This document shows, one piece after another, positions 29,613 through 38,414 of a stretch of DNA of 64,000 bases. Numbering within the stretch: position 1 is the first letter of the stretch; each line of letters begins with the position of its first letter. The position numbers and the translations under genes were made by a program. The notes beneath the pieces were generated by a model. That model ran no database searches and was not told where the DNA came from. It saw nothing but the letters and a program-made list of their open reading frames with translations. Origin of the DNA: Corynebacterium sp. KPL1814 (GTDB taxonomy: Bacteria > Actinomycetota > Actinomycetes > Mycobacteriales > Mycobacteriaceae); assembly GCF_000478175.1 (NCBI RefSeq), contig NZ_KI515775.1:336878-400877 (forward strand). The letters are read 5' to 3'.

Positions 29613-30338
29613 TCACAGCAGGAGGAGCTTGAGGGTCAGGCCAATCATGATGATGCCGATGCCAACGTTAATCCAGCGCCAGACTTCGGGGCGGGAGAGG
29701 ACGTGGGAGAAGCGGGCTGCGCCGAAGCCAATGACGGGAAACCACGTAAAGCTGGCGGCGATGGCACCGCCGGCGAATAACCACCGGCCGGGATTGCCAT
29801 ACTGGTTGGCGATGCCGCCGAGCATGACCAATACATCGACATAGGCGCCTGGATTGAGCCAGGTTAGCGCCAGCGCGGTAAGTAGTGGCTTAACCCAGGA
29901 GGGAGAGCGCTTAATTTCCTGGCGCTGGGTGGCGGTAGCTGTGGCGACAGAACCGTGCCCGGTGCCGGCCCCACCCGTGGAGTCGCTGTCGCCGTCGAAG
30001 GTCGCGACTTCCTCGGTGGAATTGGGGGAAGTGGATTCCACGTCGATGGCCTCGCCCTTGGTTTTGAAGGCATCGCGGAAGCAGGTGAAGGTGAAGAAGG
30101 CGAGGTACGCCGCGCCGATGTACTTGAGCGCTTCAAGCGCCGTCGGAAAGCGCTCCACCAGGTAGCCGACACCGGCGGTGCCGGAGGTAATCAGGATGAC
30201 ATCGGAGAGCGCGCATACAACGATGATGAGTCCGATATGATCGCGGCGGATGCCGTATTTCAACAGCATCGCATTTTGGGGGCCGACGGCCACGATGAGG
30301 GATAAACCAAGCACAAAACCAGCAAGCACGATGGACAT
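29613..30338 (-). CDS. lysE: LysE/ArgO-type basic amino acid exporter
   Basis: 241 residues and six predicted spans. GFVLGLSLIVAVGPQNAMLLKYGIRRDH is the LysE start with the conserved GPQN, and ALTWLNPGAYVD is the second family motif. A hydrophilic loop of about 50 residues in the middle is longer than usual. In C. glutamicum LysE exports lysine and arginine when intracellular levels rise. The divergent gene is the matching LysR-type regulator, which strongly supports the call. Confidence 0.9.
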   Translation of the reverse strand: MSIVLAGFVLGLSLIVAVGPQNAMLLKYGIRRDHIGLIIVVCALSDVILITSGTAGVGYLVERFPTALEALKYIGAAYLAFFTFTCFRDAFKTKGEAIDVESTSPNSTEEVATFDGDSDSTGGAGTGHGSVATATATQRQEIKRSPSWVKPLLTALALTWLNPGAYVDVLVMLGGIANQYGNPGRWLFAGGAIAASFTWFPVIGFGAARFSHVLSRPEVWRWINVGIGIIMIGLTLKLLLL

Positions 30339-30407
30339 GCCTCTAGTGTGAATCCAAGCGGTAAATAAGTCCAGTTAATCTATCTTCATATGGTTTAGAA
30401 TAGCTTC
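30339..30407. promoter_or_regulatory. lysE-lysG divergent control region
   Basis: 69 bp between the divergent starts. TAGAAT lies 6 nt before the lysG ATG 30408, suggesting a leaderless regulator mRNA. The A/T-rich stretch GTTAATCTATCTTCATATGG is the likely place for the LysG operator that activates lysE in response to basic amino acids; I infer this from the known C. glutamicum arrangement. Confidence 0.55.
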
Positions 30408-31280
30408 ATGAACCCGGTACATTTGGAAACCTTGCTGGCCATCGTGGAAGAAGGAAGCTTTGAGGTCGCCGCCTCGGTCCTGGGGATTTCCCCGTCTGCG
30501 GTAAGCCAGCGCATTAAGGCGTTGGAGGCGAGCACCGGCCGCGTGCTGGTGCGGCGGGCGAATCCGGTGGGGGCGACGGAAGCCGGCGAGATCTTGGTGC
30601 AGGCGGCCCGGCGCATGGCGTTGGTGCAGGCAGAAACCGATGCCCGGTTGGGCCAGCGCCTAGCGCGCGTGCCCCTGTCGGTGGCCATCAACTCCGACTC
30701 GCTCGCCACCTGGTTTACGCAGGTATTAAGCGATACCGCGCAGCGGGGAGACGTTGCCCTGCGCATCCGCATTGAGGATGAGGCCCGCACGCTCGCGATG
30801 CTGCGGCGCGGCGATGTCTTGGGTGCGGTAACAAGGGAGCATTCGCCGGTATCCGGGTGCGATTCCACGTTCTTGGGGACCATGCGCTATTTCGCCGTTG
30901 CCGCCCCACACATCGCGGAAGGCTTTCATTCAGGGCGGTTTACCTGGGAGACGATGCCGCTGGTGGGCTATGGCCCCAATGACCAAGTGCTCGATGATGC
31001 CATGCGCGAGCGCTTTATTGACTCCCACGTCGTGCGCGCACGGGTCTCGCAAATTCCCTCTTCGGAAGGCTACCTGGAGGCCGTGCGCGTGGGCCTGGGG
31101 TGGGGGCTTTTGCCGCAGGCCCAGGCCCAGCCACTGGTGGAATCGAAAGAGCTGCTGCTTCTCGATGACCACCAGCTCGACATCGACCTCTACTGGCAGC
31201 GCTGGCGCCTAGAATCCGAGGTCTTAAGCGATCTGACGAGGTCCGTAATTAACGCGGCTGCGGGGCTGGGAAGAGCTTAA
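30408..31280 (+). CDS. lysG: LysR-type regulator of lysine/arginine export (LysG/ArgP)
   Basis: 290 residues. The N-terminal LysR helix-turn-helix reads LETLLAIVEEGSFEVAASVLGISPSAVSQRIKALE, with the VSQRIKALE signature of the ArgP/LysG branch. The effector domain follows from about residue 90. It should activate lysE when lysine, arginine or histidine binds. It is divergent from lysE by 69 bp. The 3' end overlaps the convergent oxidoreductase gene by 32 nt, the largest such overlap here. Confidence 0.9.
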   Translation: MNPVHLETLLAIVEEGSFEVAASVLGISPSAVSQRIKALEASTGRVLVRRANPVGATEAGEILVQAARRMALVQAETDARLGQRLARVPLSVAINSDSLATWFTQVLSDTAQRGDVALRIRIEDEARTLAMLRRGDVLGAVTREHSPVSGCDSTFLGTMRYFAVAAPHIAEGFHSGRFTWETMPLVGYGPNDQVLDDAMRERFIDSHVVRARVSQIPSSEGYLEAVRVGLGWGLLPQAQAQPLVESKELLLLDDHQLDIDLYWQRWRLESEVLSDLTRSVINAAAGLGRA

Positions 31281-32346
31281 GCTGAAAGTCTTCCGGATTC
31301 TTTACTTCCTCGCCGGAGGGAATGGGGCCCGGGAGTCGCACGCCAGGGGCAAAGGGCTGCCCGCCAAAGCGATCGCGGTCGTGCGGCTCTGCTAGCCAGG
31401 ACATATCCGGTCCCACCGGAACGATGCGGGTGGGGTTGATTTCGGTGTGCGTGGCAAAGTAGTGCTGTTTGATTTCGGTGAAATCGGTGGTATCGCCAAA
31501 ACCTGGTAGCTGGAATAGTTCTTGCAGGTAGCCGCGCAGGTTGGGCAGTTCCTGGATCTTGTGGCGCGAGCACTTGAAGTGTGAGTAATACACCGGATCG
31601 AAGCGCACGAGGGTGGCAAACAGGCGGATATCGGTTTCGGTAATGTGATCGCCAACCATATAGCGCTGGGTGCCCAGGCGCTCCTCGGCCCAATCGAGTG
31701 CCTCCCACAGTTGGTCATAAGCCTCTTCGTAGGCTTCTTGCGAGCCGGCGAAACCGCAGCGGTAGACGCCATTATTGATGCCGTGGAAGATGTACTCGTT
31801 GAGCTCGTCCATCTCCTCGCGGTGCTGTTCAGGGAAGAGATCGGGAGCACCTTCTGCCTGGAAGTCCGTCCACTGCTCAATAAAATCACGCACCATAGAG
31901 GGGTAATCATTGGTGACCACCCGGCCGGTGGATTCTTCTACCAAGGCTGGCACGGTAATTCCGCGGGGATAGTCCGGAAAGCGCTCAAAGTAGGCTTCCT
32001 GCAGGCGCTTGTAGCCCAAAACCGGGTCCACTTCGCCCTCATCTAGATCGAATGTCCAGGACCGCGCATCGTGCACGGGCCCGGCGAGGGCTAGGGAAAT
32101 GGAATCTTCTAAACCTAATAAGCGGCGGGCGATGACCGCGCGGTGCGCCCACGGGCACGCGCGGGCGGCGACTAAGCGGTAGCGGCCAGCCTCCATCGGC
32201 CAATAAAAAGTGCCATCGTCTTGTGAGGTTACCTCGGATACCGCAGGTGAAATGCGGTCTTCGATATAGGTGGTATCGCGAATAATCTCGCCGTCTGGTG
32301 AAGCATTGCGGGCATCTCCTGCCCAATCGGAGTCGTGTGAAGTCAT
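31249..32346 (-). CDS. Glutathionyl-hydroquinone reductase-like protein (YqjG/ECM4, xi-class GST)
   Basis: 365 residues. The catalytic cysteine motif is AARACPWAHRAVIARRLLG; YKRLQEAY, GITVPALVEESTGRVVTNDYPSMVRDF and the C-terminal helical domain with YRCGFAGSQEAYEEAYDQLW are typical of xi-class GSTs, which reduce conjugated hydroquinones. Corynebacteria use mycothiol instead of glutathione, so the natural thiol partner is probably mycothiol (inference). Upstream there are two adjacent inverted repeats at 32414-32446. Confidence 0.88.
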   Translation of the reverse strand: MTSHDSDWAGDARNASPDGEIIRDTTYIEDRISPAVSEVTSQDDGTFYWPMEAGRYRLVAARACPWAHRAVIARRLLGLEDSISLALAGPVHDARSWTFDLDEGEVDPVLGYKRLQEAYFERFPDYPRGITVPALVEESTGRVVTNDYPSMVRDFIEQWTDFQAEGAPDLFPEQHREEMDELNEYIFHGINNGVYRCGFAGSQEAYEEAYDQLWEALDWAEERLGTQRYMVGDHITETDIRLFATLVRFDPVYYSHFKCSRHKIQELPNLRGYLQELFQLPGFGDTTDFTEIKQHYFATHTEINPTRIVPVGPDMSWLAEPHDRDRFGGQPFAPGVRLPGPIPSGEEVKNPEDFQLKLFPAPQPR

Positions 32347-32413
32347 CGATTCACTCCCAATTTTGGTGGATTAATAAGGCGGGGAAGTTTCCCGCTGGCA
32401 ATTAATGTTTATA

Positions 32414-32446
32414 TGTCAACTACATGACAATGTTGATGTTACAACA
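32414..32446. promoter_or_regulatory. Two adjacent 5-6-5 inverted repeats upstream of the reductase gene
   Basis: TGTCA-N6-TGACA at 32414-32429 is followed one base later by TGTTG-N6-CAACA at 32431-32446. They lie 68-100 bp upstream of the reductase start and about 95 bp upstream of the divergent DoxX gene. Candidate regulator sites; the regulator is unknown. Confidence 0.45.
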
Positions 32447-32540
32447 AGTTGCAAGTCAGGGGAAGGGAGGTGCGGGGAACAATTGCGGCGCGCCGTTAAC
32501 GGTACCGCAAAACTGCAGGCAAGTGTCTTAAATTGGTCGT

Positions 32541-33431
32541 ATGAGCGATAAGCAGCAACCGGATAAAGCTAATCCCTTAGACGAGGATCTCAACGTCCCT
32601 GCCTACGATTCTGTGCAACGGGATAACCCCGATGTCTTTGCGCGCGCAGGGCGCGCCGAACCGCAAGAAATTCGGCCGCGCAAGAAAGAGGCAGCGGAAA
32701 CGGAAGTTATGCCCAATCCTGATGCCAATGGGGCTGCACAGCAGGGGAGCCAACAATCCACGGGTGAGGATACCGCGGTATTGGATCCCGCAGCACCGGC
32801 GCAGACCGAAGGCTTCGCGGATGAAGATGCTGCCCTGACCCCAGAGGAGCAGGCGGAACAAGAGCGTCAGCTGCAGCAGGAACAGGAGGATAAGGAAGGC
32901 TATAAGCGCTATGGGCGCCGCGGCACCATCGACTTCGGCCTCTTCTTCGTCCGCTTGGCTATGAGTGCTTACCTTATTATTGCCGGAATATCCACCTTCT
33001 TCTCGCTGGGCAATGACACAGGTGTCTCCGGGCTGGAAAGCGATTACTCCCAGTATGCTTGGGCTGATTCGTTTGCCCTTGCTGTACCAACCGTTCAGCT
33101 CATCGCGGGCGCGTTCCTCCTTTTGGGCCTGATTAGCCCGCTGGCGGCAATGCTTGGCTTGGTCGTTACAGGTTTCACCGCATTGCACGAGCTGGCGGAA
33201 TCGGGTGCCGGTCTCCAGGTCTTTGACTGGCCGGACTCGGTATGGCTGTCCCTGGTACTTTTCGTTATCGCGATTGGCCTGCAATTTACCGGTCCCGGTT
33301 TCATTTCCTTGGACTTTGGCCGCTCTTGGGTACGGCGCCCGCTGGGTACGTCGTGGGTCTTTGTGGTGGTTGGCATCGCCATCTTGGTTGCCGTGTGGTT
33401 CTTTGGTGCGGCAGTAAACCCCATTGCTTAG
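32541..33431 (+). CDS. DoxX-family membrane protein with long disordered N-terminus
   Basis: 296 residues. The first about 125 are hydrophilic and low complexity with glutamine/glutamate runs (EQAEQERQLQQEQEDKEG). The rest is a four-helix DoxX domain beginning FGLFFVRLAMSAYLIIAG, with GAFLLLGLISPLAAMLGLVV. DoxX proteins are linked to quinone/thiol redox balance in actinobacteria. The divergent neighbour is a hydroquinone reductase homologue, a suggestive pairing. TAAATT-N6-ATG points to a leaderless mRNA. Confidence 0.83.
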   Translation: MSDKQQPDKANPLDEDLNVPAYDSVQRDNPDVFARAGRAEPQEIRPRKKEAAETEVMPNPDANGAAQQGSQQSTGEDTAVLDPAAPAQTEGFADEDAALTPEEQAEQERQLQQEQEDKEGYKRYGRRGTIDFGLFFVRLAMSAYLIIAGISTFFSLGNDTGVSGLESDYSQYAWADSFALAVPTVQLIAGAFLLLGLISPLAAMLGLVVTGFTALHELAESGAGLQVFDWPDSVWLSLVLFVIAIGLQFTGPGFISLDFGRSWVRRPLGTSWVFVVVGIAILVAVWFFGAAVNPIA

Positions 33432-33457
33432 CCTGTTATTCGCTACCGCTTGAGTGG

Positions 33458-33492
33458 ATCCCCGCCGCAGTCAATGCGGTGGGGATTTTCTT
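33458..33492 (+). terminator. Terminator after DoxX gene
   Basis: ATCCCCGCCGCA (33458-33469) pairs with TGCGGTGGGGAT (33475-33486) with one G-U pair, followed by TTTTCTTT. Confidence 0.85.
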
Positions 33493-33504
33493 TCCACCCT
33501 TGCT

Positions 33505-33524
33505 TTTCACTTTGGAAAGTGAAA
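33505..33524. promoter_or_regulatory. Perfect 9-bp palindrome upstream of the membrane protein / wHTH pair
   Basis: TTTCACTTT-GG-AAAGTGAAA is a perfect inverted repeat with a 2-bp centre, 55-75 bp before the start of the first gene. A partial copy (AAAGGAAAGT) follows at about 33536. It is a good candidate operator for the winged-helix protein encoded second in the operon. Confidence 0.65.
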
Positions 33525-33578
33525 GAATTGCCATAAAGGAAAGTATGGAATCCTGGATTTTGGAGATGGTGGTAGAAG

Positions 33579-34034
33579 ATGGAAGATGAGCTAAAGAAGT
33601 CGCTCGAGTTTAATGACAGCCTGCAGGATAAAGGCGCTGAGCGTAAGCGGCTGGTGCAAAATATCCTTATAGTGATCGCTTTGGCAGCGTTCTACGTGGG
33701 AATGACTGTATTCGCGGAGGTCATGCACCCCGTCGCGTTTCTCATTTTCTACTTTGTCCTTATAGGATTCATTGTGTGGGCGCTGCTTCATTACCAAAAT
33801 AAGGTGCGGACCAGCTATCGCCAGGATCCGTATACCCAGCCCAAGGCCGATAAGAAATACTATGCGGGGATGGCAATAATCCTTATCCCGATGTTTATTA
33901 CGAACATGCTGCGTGAGCACACGTGGGCCCTGGTAATCTTCGTGGTCTTGTGGGCAGCGGCAATGGTGTGGGTGCTGCAATCTCGTGCCTTGGACCTTGC
34001 AGCGCGGCAAGGAGAGGGCCGTAGTGCTCAGTGA
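33579..34034 (+). CDS. Membrane protein of unknown function, partner of a wHTH regulator
   Basis: 151 residues with four hydrophobic segments (LVQNILIVIALAAFYVGMTVF; AFLIFYFVLIGFIVWALL; YYAGMAIILIPMFITNM; WALVIFVVLWAAAMVWVL). I recognise no family. The last 11 nt overlap the start of the regulator gene. The pairing of a small membrane protein with a HTH_34-type regulator is common in actinobacteria, and function is generally unknown. The short frame from ATG 33545 that ends just inside this gene might act as a leader. Confidence 0.65.
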   Translation: MEDELKKSLEFNDSLQDKGAERKRLVQNILIVIALAAFYVGMTVFAEVMHPVAFLIFYFVLIGFIVWALLHYQNKVRTSYRQDPYTQPKADKKYYAGMAIILIPMFITNMLREHTWALVIFVVLWAAAMVWVLQSRALDLAARQGEGRSAQ

Positions 34035-34341
34035 TATTGACCCCGTTATCTATCCGCTCAATCGCTTCAAAATCTGCGCAGTTTTGAACGCGCGGGGTGC
34101 GGTTGAAGGGACGGTGCGCCGCGAAATGCGCTTCGCGGCGCTGCGGGAAGAGGTAGGGCAATCGGCCGCCACCTTATCCAAACAATTAACCGCCTTGGAA
34201 AAGGAAGGCTATGTCAGCCGATTCCGTGAGTACGGATCTTCCCGCGATAAGGACACCGTGTGGGTGATGCTCACTGCTACCGGCAAGTCCGCATTCGATG
34301 CCCACCTCGCCGCGCTTAAGTCGCTAGCGGAGCAGGAGTAG
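34024..34341 (+). CDS. Winged-helix transcriptional regulator (MarR/HTH_34-like)
   Basis: 105 residues from GTG 34024. DPVIYPLNRFKICAVLNARG, then FAALREEVGQSAATLSKQLTALEKEGYVSRFRE and the wing VWVMLTATGKSAFDAHLAAL, are typical of the small one-domain HTH_34 regulators that usually bind DNA as dimers. It overlaps the membrane protein gene by 11 nt and is probably translationally coupled. The palindrome at 33505-33524 is its likely operator. It overlaps the convergent glycosyltransferase gene by 26 nt. Confidence 0.82.
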   Translation: MLSDIDPVIYPLNRFKICAVLNARGAVEGTVRREMRFAALREEVGQSAATLSKQLTALEKEGYVSRFREYGSSRDKDTVWVMLTATGKSAFDAHLAALKSLAEQE

Positions 34342-35587
34342 CGTTGCTTGTGGCGTGAGGACACTGGGCCGCACAGAACGCGGTCGCGTACAGCGCGACG
34401 GTAAGCACGGTAAGCCAGACAAAGTCATCCACCCAGAACTTTTGGACGTGGTTCATGGCATGGACATTGACTTGATCGCCCCACCACCACTTCGGTGGAA
34501 CGGTCAATAGTAGGCCTGACCAGGCGATGAGGACGGCCACGAGGCTGCGGGCAGCCCATCCGGTAGAAAGCCAGCTCCACGCGCGGTAGATGAACACCGG
34601 AATAACGAGCGTGAGCCAGACCCAGTGATGGGACCAAGATACAGGGGAGATGAGCAGGACGGTGAGGGCGGTGACCAATTGGGCATCGACAAGCAAATGC
34701 TCCCTGCACAAGCGCTTAATGAGCCAAGCCGCAAGGACGACGACGATAACGGAGGCCGCGAGCCACGCGAGGCCGATCGTCAGGCCATTCGCTTCCATGG
34801 ATTCAGCGGATGGGTACACGCGCTGAATGGCGCCTTTGATGGAGCTATTTGACTGATACTCGGTTCCCACGCCGAAGTCGCTGCCGGAGCCCATTTCGAG
34901 GAGTTTGAAGCTAAAAAACTCAACGAACGGGTCCCAGCGGAAGGCTGCAGCAAGAAGCGTGGCCACTACGGCGGAGAGCAGCGCGGTGGCAATCTGCTTC
35001 CATTCCCTGCGCACGAGGAAGTAAAGCAGCATCGCCAGAGGGGTTATCTTGATGGCGGCCGCCACGCCGATGAGGATTCCCTGCGGCAGGAATCGCTTGC
35101 GCGGTACGAGGTCAAGGATTACCAGCGCCATGATCACGATATTGATCTGGGCAAAGCTGTTATTGAGGTCAACCGGCTCAAAGTGCAAGACAATCGCCCA
35201 GGTAATGCCGGTAGCGGGCAAGAGGAACTCCGTATTCTTGAGCACCGCTTTGAAAACGAAGTAGAGGCTAACGAGCACCAGGAGATCCGAAAGGATAACC
35301 ATGATGTTGCCGGCCATGTTGTGGTCGATGGCGTCGAAGGCCGTGAGCGGGACCATCGCTAAGGCGCCAAAGGGCGGATAAATGAACGGCAGCTGAATAT
35401 CGCCGGCAAGCATCGGCTCGCTGTAAACGGATCGGTGCTCGAGGAAGGCCTTGACTCCCTCGCGGTAGATCACCATATCGATGGGGAAGTCTGTGATGCG
35501 GGTGTCTTCAACGACCTGCCAGGCGCCGAAAAGGAGCCCCAGCAGGGCCACGGTATATCGGAATAACGGGGTATGAGCGAATTTCAT
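34316..35587 (-). CDS. GT87 family polyprenol-phosphate-mannose-dependent glycosyltransferase
   Basis: 423 residues and about ten membrane spans. DFPIDMVIYREGVKAFL carries the early acidic motif of GT-C enzymes, followed by the conserved FIYPPFGAL and FKLLEMGSGS/EYQSNSSIKG loops typical of the GT87 (DUF2029) family, which includes PimE, MptC and AftC. It probably adds mannose or arabinose to lipoglycan or arabinogalactan on the outer membrane face; the exact linkage cannot be decided. A possible -10 TACCTT lies 8 nt before the start. Confidence 0.83.
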   Translation of the reverse strand: MKFAHTPLFRYTVALLGLLFGAWQVVEDTRITDFPIDMVIYREGVKAFLEHRSVYSEPMLAGDIQLPFIYPPFGALAMVPLTAFDAIDHNMAGNIMVILSDLLVLVSLYFVFKAVLKNTEFLLPATGITWAIVLHFEPVDLNNSFAQINIVIMALVILDLVPRKRFLPQGILIGVAAAIKITPLAMLLYFLVRREWKQIATALLSAVVATLLAAAFRWDPFVEFFSFKLLEMGSGSDFGVGTEYQSNSSIKGAIQRVYPSAESMEANGLTIGLAWLAASVIVVVLAAWLIKRLCREHLLVDAQLVTALTVLLISPVSWSHHWVWLTLVIPVFIYRAWSWLSTGWAARSLVAVLIAWSGLLLTVPPKWWWGDQVNVHAMNHVQKFWVDDFVWLTVLTVALYATAFCAAQCPHATSNATPAPLAT

Positions 35588-35664
35588 CGCAGTACAAGGT
35601 ATAGGAACTTCTGATACTGAGGTCGCACCCCACCGGGGTCCCAGCGATTTAGCAGCTAATTATG

Positions 35665-37518
35665 TTAATTTACAAAGCCATCTACCACGCGCACCGCGCC
35701 GCGATCTGCTGAGGTGGCCATTGCGGCATAGGCACGCAGTGCCTTGGTAATGGGGCGGTTGCGGGCCACCGGGGTCCACGGCTTTTCGCGCTGCTCTTGC
35801 GCGGCGCGGCGGCGCTCCAGAACATCCTCGTCCACGTCGAGCGTGAGCTCGCGCTCGTGGATATTGATGGAAATGGTATCGCCATTTTCAATGAGCCCGA
35901 TGAGTCCCTGGTGGGCGGCCTCGGGAGAAATGTGGCCAATGGAGAGGCCGGAGGTGCCGCCGGAGAAGCGGCCGTCGGTAATCAAGGCGCAGGCCTTGCC
36001 CAGTCCGGCGCCCTTGAGGAAGGACGTCGGGTGGAGCATTTCCTGCATGCCGGGTCCGCCGGACGGGCCCTCGTAACGAATGACGACGACATCGCCGGGC
36101 TGGACCTCTTTATTCAAGATGATGGACACGGCCTGCTCCTGGGACTCCACCACGCGGGCAGGGCCAGAAAAGGTCCATAGCTCTTCCTCTACGCCGGCTG
36201 CCTTGACGATGGCCCCGTCCGGCGCCAAGTTGCCGCGCAGGACCACAAGTCCGCCGTCGGAAGAAAAGGCGTGGTCAGCATCGTGAATGCAGCCATTGAC
36301 CGCGTCGGTATCCAGTTCATCCCACCGGTTGGACTGGGAGAATGGCTCCGTGGTGCGCACGCCGCCGGGAGCCGCGTAGTAGAGCTCGCGGGCCTGGTCG
36401 GTGACGCGTGGGTTGCGGATATCCCAATCATCGAGCCACTGCTCCGCATTGTCATAGAGGGCGGTGTGGACCTTGAGGTTGAGGTGGCCTGCGCGGCGCA
36501 GCTCGCCCAAGATGGCGGGAATGCCGCCGGCGCGGTGCACGTCCTCGATGTGGTAGGTGCCGTTGGGTGCGACCTTGGACAGGCAAGGCACGCGGTAGGA
36601 GATGTCATTAATATCATCCAGCGTGAAGTCCACTTCGCCCTCTTGCGCTGCGGCAAGGGTGTGCAGGATAGTGTTGGTGGATCCGCCCATGGCCATATCG
36701 AGGGCCATGGCATTGCTAAAGGCTTCCTTGGTGGCGATATTGCGCGGCAGGACGGACTCGTCTTCTTCGCCGTAGTAGCGGCGGCACATATCCACGATGG
36801 TAGAGCCGGCCTTTTCAAAGAGGTCACGGCGCGCGCTGTGGGTGGCTAGGGTGGTGCCATTGCCCGGAAGCGCTAAACCGAGCGCTTCGGTCAAGCAGTT
36901 CATGGAGTTGGCGGTAAACATGCCGGAGCAGGAACCGCAGGTGGGGCAGGCGGATTCTTCGACCTGGGCCAAACCGGCATCGCTAACGCTGTCGTTCGCG
37001 GATGCGGTGATTGCGGTAATCAGGTCGGTTGGCGCATGGGCAACGCCATCGACCACGACGGCCTTGCCGGCCTCCATCGGCCCGCCCGAGACAAAGATCG
37101 TGGGGATATTCAACCGCATTGCGGCATTGAGCATGCCCGGGGTGATCTTATCGCAGTTGGAGATGCAGACGAGGGCATCGGCAGTATGCGCATTGGCCAT
37201 GTATTCGATGGAATCGGAGATGATTTCGCGCGAGGGCAAAGAGTACAGCATGCCGCTGTGGCCCATGGCAATGCCGTCATCGACGGCAATGGTATTGAAC
37301 TCCTTGGGTACGCCACCGGCTTCGCGGACGGCGTCGGCGACGATATCCCCGACGTTTTTCAGGTGCACGTGGCCGGGGACGAACTGCGTATAAGAGTTGG
37401 CGATGGCGACAATCGGCTTGCCAAAGTCATTTTCCTTGGTGCCAGTCGCGCGCCACAAGGCACGCGCACCGGAGGCTTGGCGTCCGACGGTAGTTACTTT
37501 AGAGCGCAGTGGGAACAT
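35665..37518 (-). CDS. ilvD: Dihydroxy-acid dehydratase
   Basis: 617 residues. Fe-S and magnesium site cysteines are in [12 protein letters not shown] and [33 protein letters not shown] and [20 protein letters not shown] are substrate-site signatures. It performs the third step of valine and isoleucine synthesis, dehydrating dihydroxy acids to 2-keto acids. It is transcribed opposite to ilvBNC, downstream of a PH-domain membrane protein gene with a 51-nt gap, as in C. glutamicum. Confidence 0.96.
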   Translation of the reverse strand: MFPLRSKVTTVGRQASGARALWRATGTKENDFGKPIVAIANSYTQFVPGHVHLKNVGDIVADAVREAGGVPKEFNTIAVDDGIAMGHSGMLYSLPSREIISDSIEYMANAHTADALVCISNCDKITPGMLNAAMRLNIPTIFVSGGPMEAGKAVVVDGVAHAPTDLITAITASANDSVSDAGLAQVEESACPTCGSCSGMFTANSMNCLTEALGLALPGNGTTLATHSARRDLFEKAGSTIVDMCRRYYGEEDESVLPRNIATKEAFSNAMALDMAMGGSTNTILHTLAAAQEGEVDFTLDDINDISYRVPCLSKVAPNGTYHIEDVHRAGGIPAILGELRRAGHLNLKVHTALYDNAEQWLDDWDIRNPRVTDQARELYYAAPGGVRTTEPFSQSNRWDELDTDAVNGCIHDADHAFSSDGGLVVLRGNLAPDGAIVKAAGVEEELWTFSGPARVVESQEQAVSIILNKEVQPGDVVVIRYEGPSGGPGMQEMLHPTSFLKGAGLGKACALITDGRFSGGTSGLSIGHISPEAAHQGLIGLIENGDTISINIHERELTLDVDEDVLERRRAAQEQREKPWTPVARNRPITKALRAYAAMATSADRGAVRVVDGFVN

Positions 37519-37569
37519 GGATTAAGTCACTATTCCTTATAGATTGGTCAAATAGGGGAGAAAGTAGAT

Positions 37570-38112
37570 TTAGTTTTCTGCCGAATCTTTAAGCTCGGGG
37601 TGCTTTTCTAGGTATGCAGCGTATTCCTCTTTACTTAAGAGGATCTGCTGCCCGTCGCGGTGTACGATGACGACCTTGTCGTCGGCTGCCTCGCGGCCCT
37701 GGGTGAGGGCATCGGGAATGCGCCCGCGGGATGCTTGTGCCAAGCGGGGCAGTGAGTTGAAGGTTACGCCAGGCAGGTTATGTTTCGCACCATTTTTAGT
37801 CTGCGCGAAGGCCCGGGCGCGCTGGAAGCCAATTCCGGCGAAATCATCCCATGCGATGGAAACGTTCTTCCGGAACGCATACGAAATGGAAATGCCCTTC
37901 TCAGAGACCCGTGTGCGGGCCTTGAGGACCCACCAGAGGCCGATAACGGGGATAATCAGCAGCCACCCCAGGTATTTGGGCGCCCAGCCAATGCTTAATA
38001 AGGCGATCGTGGACAGAATTAAAATGCCCAAGATGTGGTCGCGGGAAGGGGTGAAGACCTCTGCCTGGGTGGTGGACTGACGAGGTTGTTTGTCCTGTGC
38101 TGGTGGGGTCAT
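37570..38112 (-). CDS. PH-domain-containing membrane protein
   Basis: 180 residues. Two hydrophobic segments (HILGILILSTIALLSIGW; LGWLLIIPVIGLWWVL) are followed by a bacterial PH-like domain (RVSEKGISISYAFRKNVSIAWDDFAGIGFQ). Function is unknown, but the gene keeps its place between ilvD and ilvB in corynebacteria. TAGGCT lies 8 nt before the ATG, suggesting a leaderless transcript that may read into ilvD. Confidence 0.78.
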   Translation of the reverse strand: MTPPAQDKQPRQSTTQAEVFTPSRDHILGILILSTIALLSIGWAPKYLGWLLIIPVIGLWWVLKARTRVSEKGISISYAFRKNVSIAWDDFAGIGFQRARAFAQTKNGAKHNLPGVTFNSLPRLAQASRGRIPDALTQGREAADDKVVIVHRDGQQILLSKEEYAAYLEKHPELKDSAEN

Positions 38113-38208
38113 AGTCAGCCAGCCTAATTGACCATGTGGTGGGGAAGCGAACCATTTTTTCGCGGAGTTTCATCATGTGAGAAACTTTTCCCAAAAGGGG
38201 GTAAAGGC

Positions 38209-38237
38209 TTCCAGATATAATTCTATCGGTATATAGT
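38209..38237 (+). promoter_or_regulatory. ilvBNC promoter
   Basis: TTCCAG (38209-38214), a 17-bp spacer and TATAGT (38232-38237). The leader-peptide ATG follows 7 nt after the -10, so transcription should start at or next to the A of that ATG. Confidence 0.75.
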
Positions 38238-38244
38238 TGGAAAT

Positions 38245-38286
38245 ATGATCATTATTCGACTTCAGGTGGTACGAGCGCGGCGGTGA
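38245..38286 (+). CDS. ilvBNC leader peptide (attenuator)
   Basis: A 13-codon frame encodes MIIIRLQVVRARR and stops with TGA at 38284-38286. Runs of Ile (three) and Val (two) with Leu are the regulated amino acids, so stalling here senses their charged tRNAs. There is no ribosome site, as expected if the transcript is leaderless; C. glutamicum ilvB has the same type of leader peptide translated without a ribosome site (established). Confidence 0.9.
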   Translation: MIIIRLQVVRARR

Positions 38287-38289
38287 CCG

Positions 38290-38350
38290 CGACGTTTCCT
38301 GAACGTCGACGCTTTCGCCCCCGCAGACCACCGGCCCGCGGGGGCTTTAG
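38290..38350 (+). terminator. ilvBNC attenuator hairpins
   Basis: CGACGTT-TCCTG-AACGTCG (38290-38308) is a leader-proximal hairpin. It is followed by the terminator GCCCCCGC (38317-38324) / GCGGGGGC (38338-38345) and TTTAGTT. With the leader peptide this is a transcription attenuator: stalled ribosomes at Ile/Leu/Val codons would alter the first pairing and prevent termination before ilvB. Confidence 0.85.
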
Positions 38351-38414
38351 TTGTAACTAGGGCGTTTTCGATGATCAGTTTCCCTGACAGACCAAACCAA
38401 GGAGCACATACACC

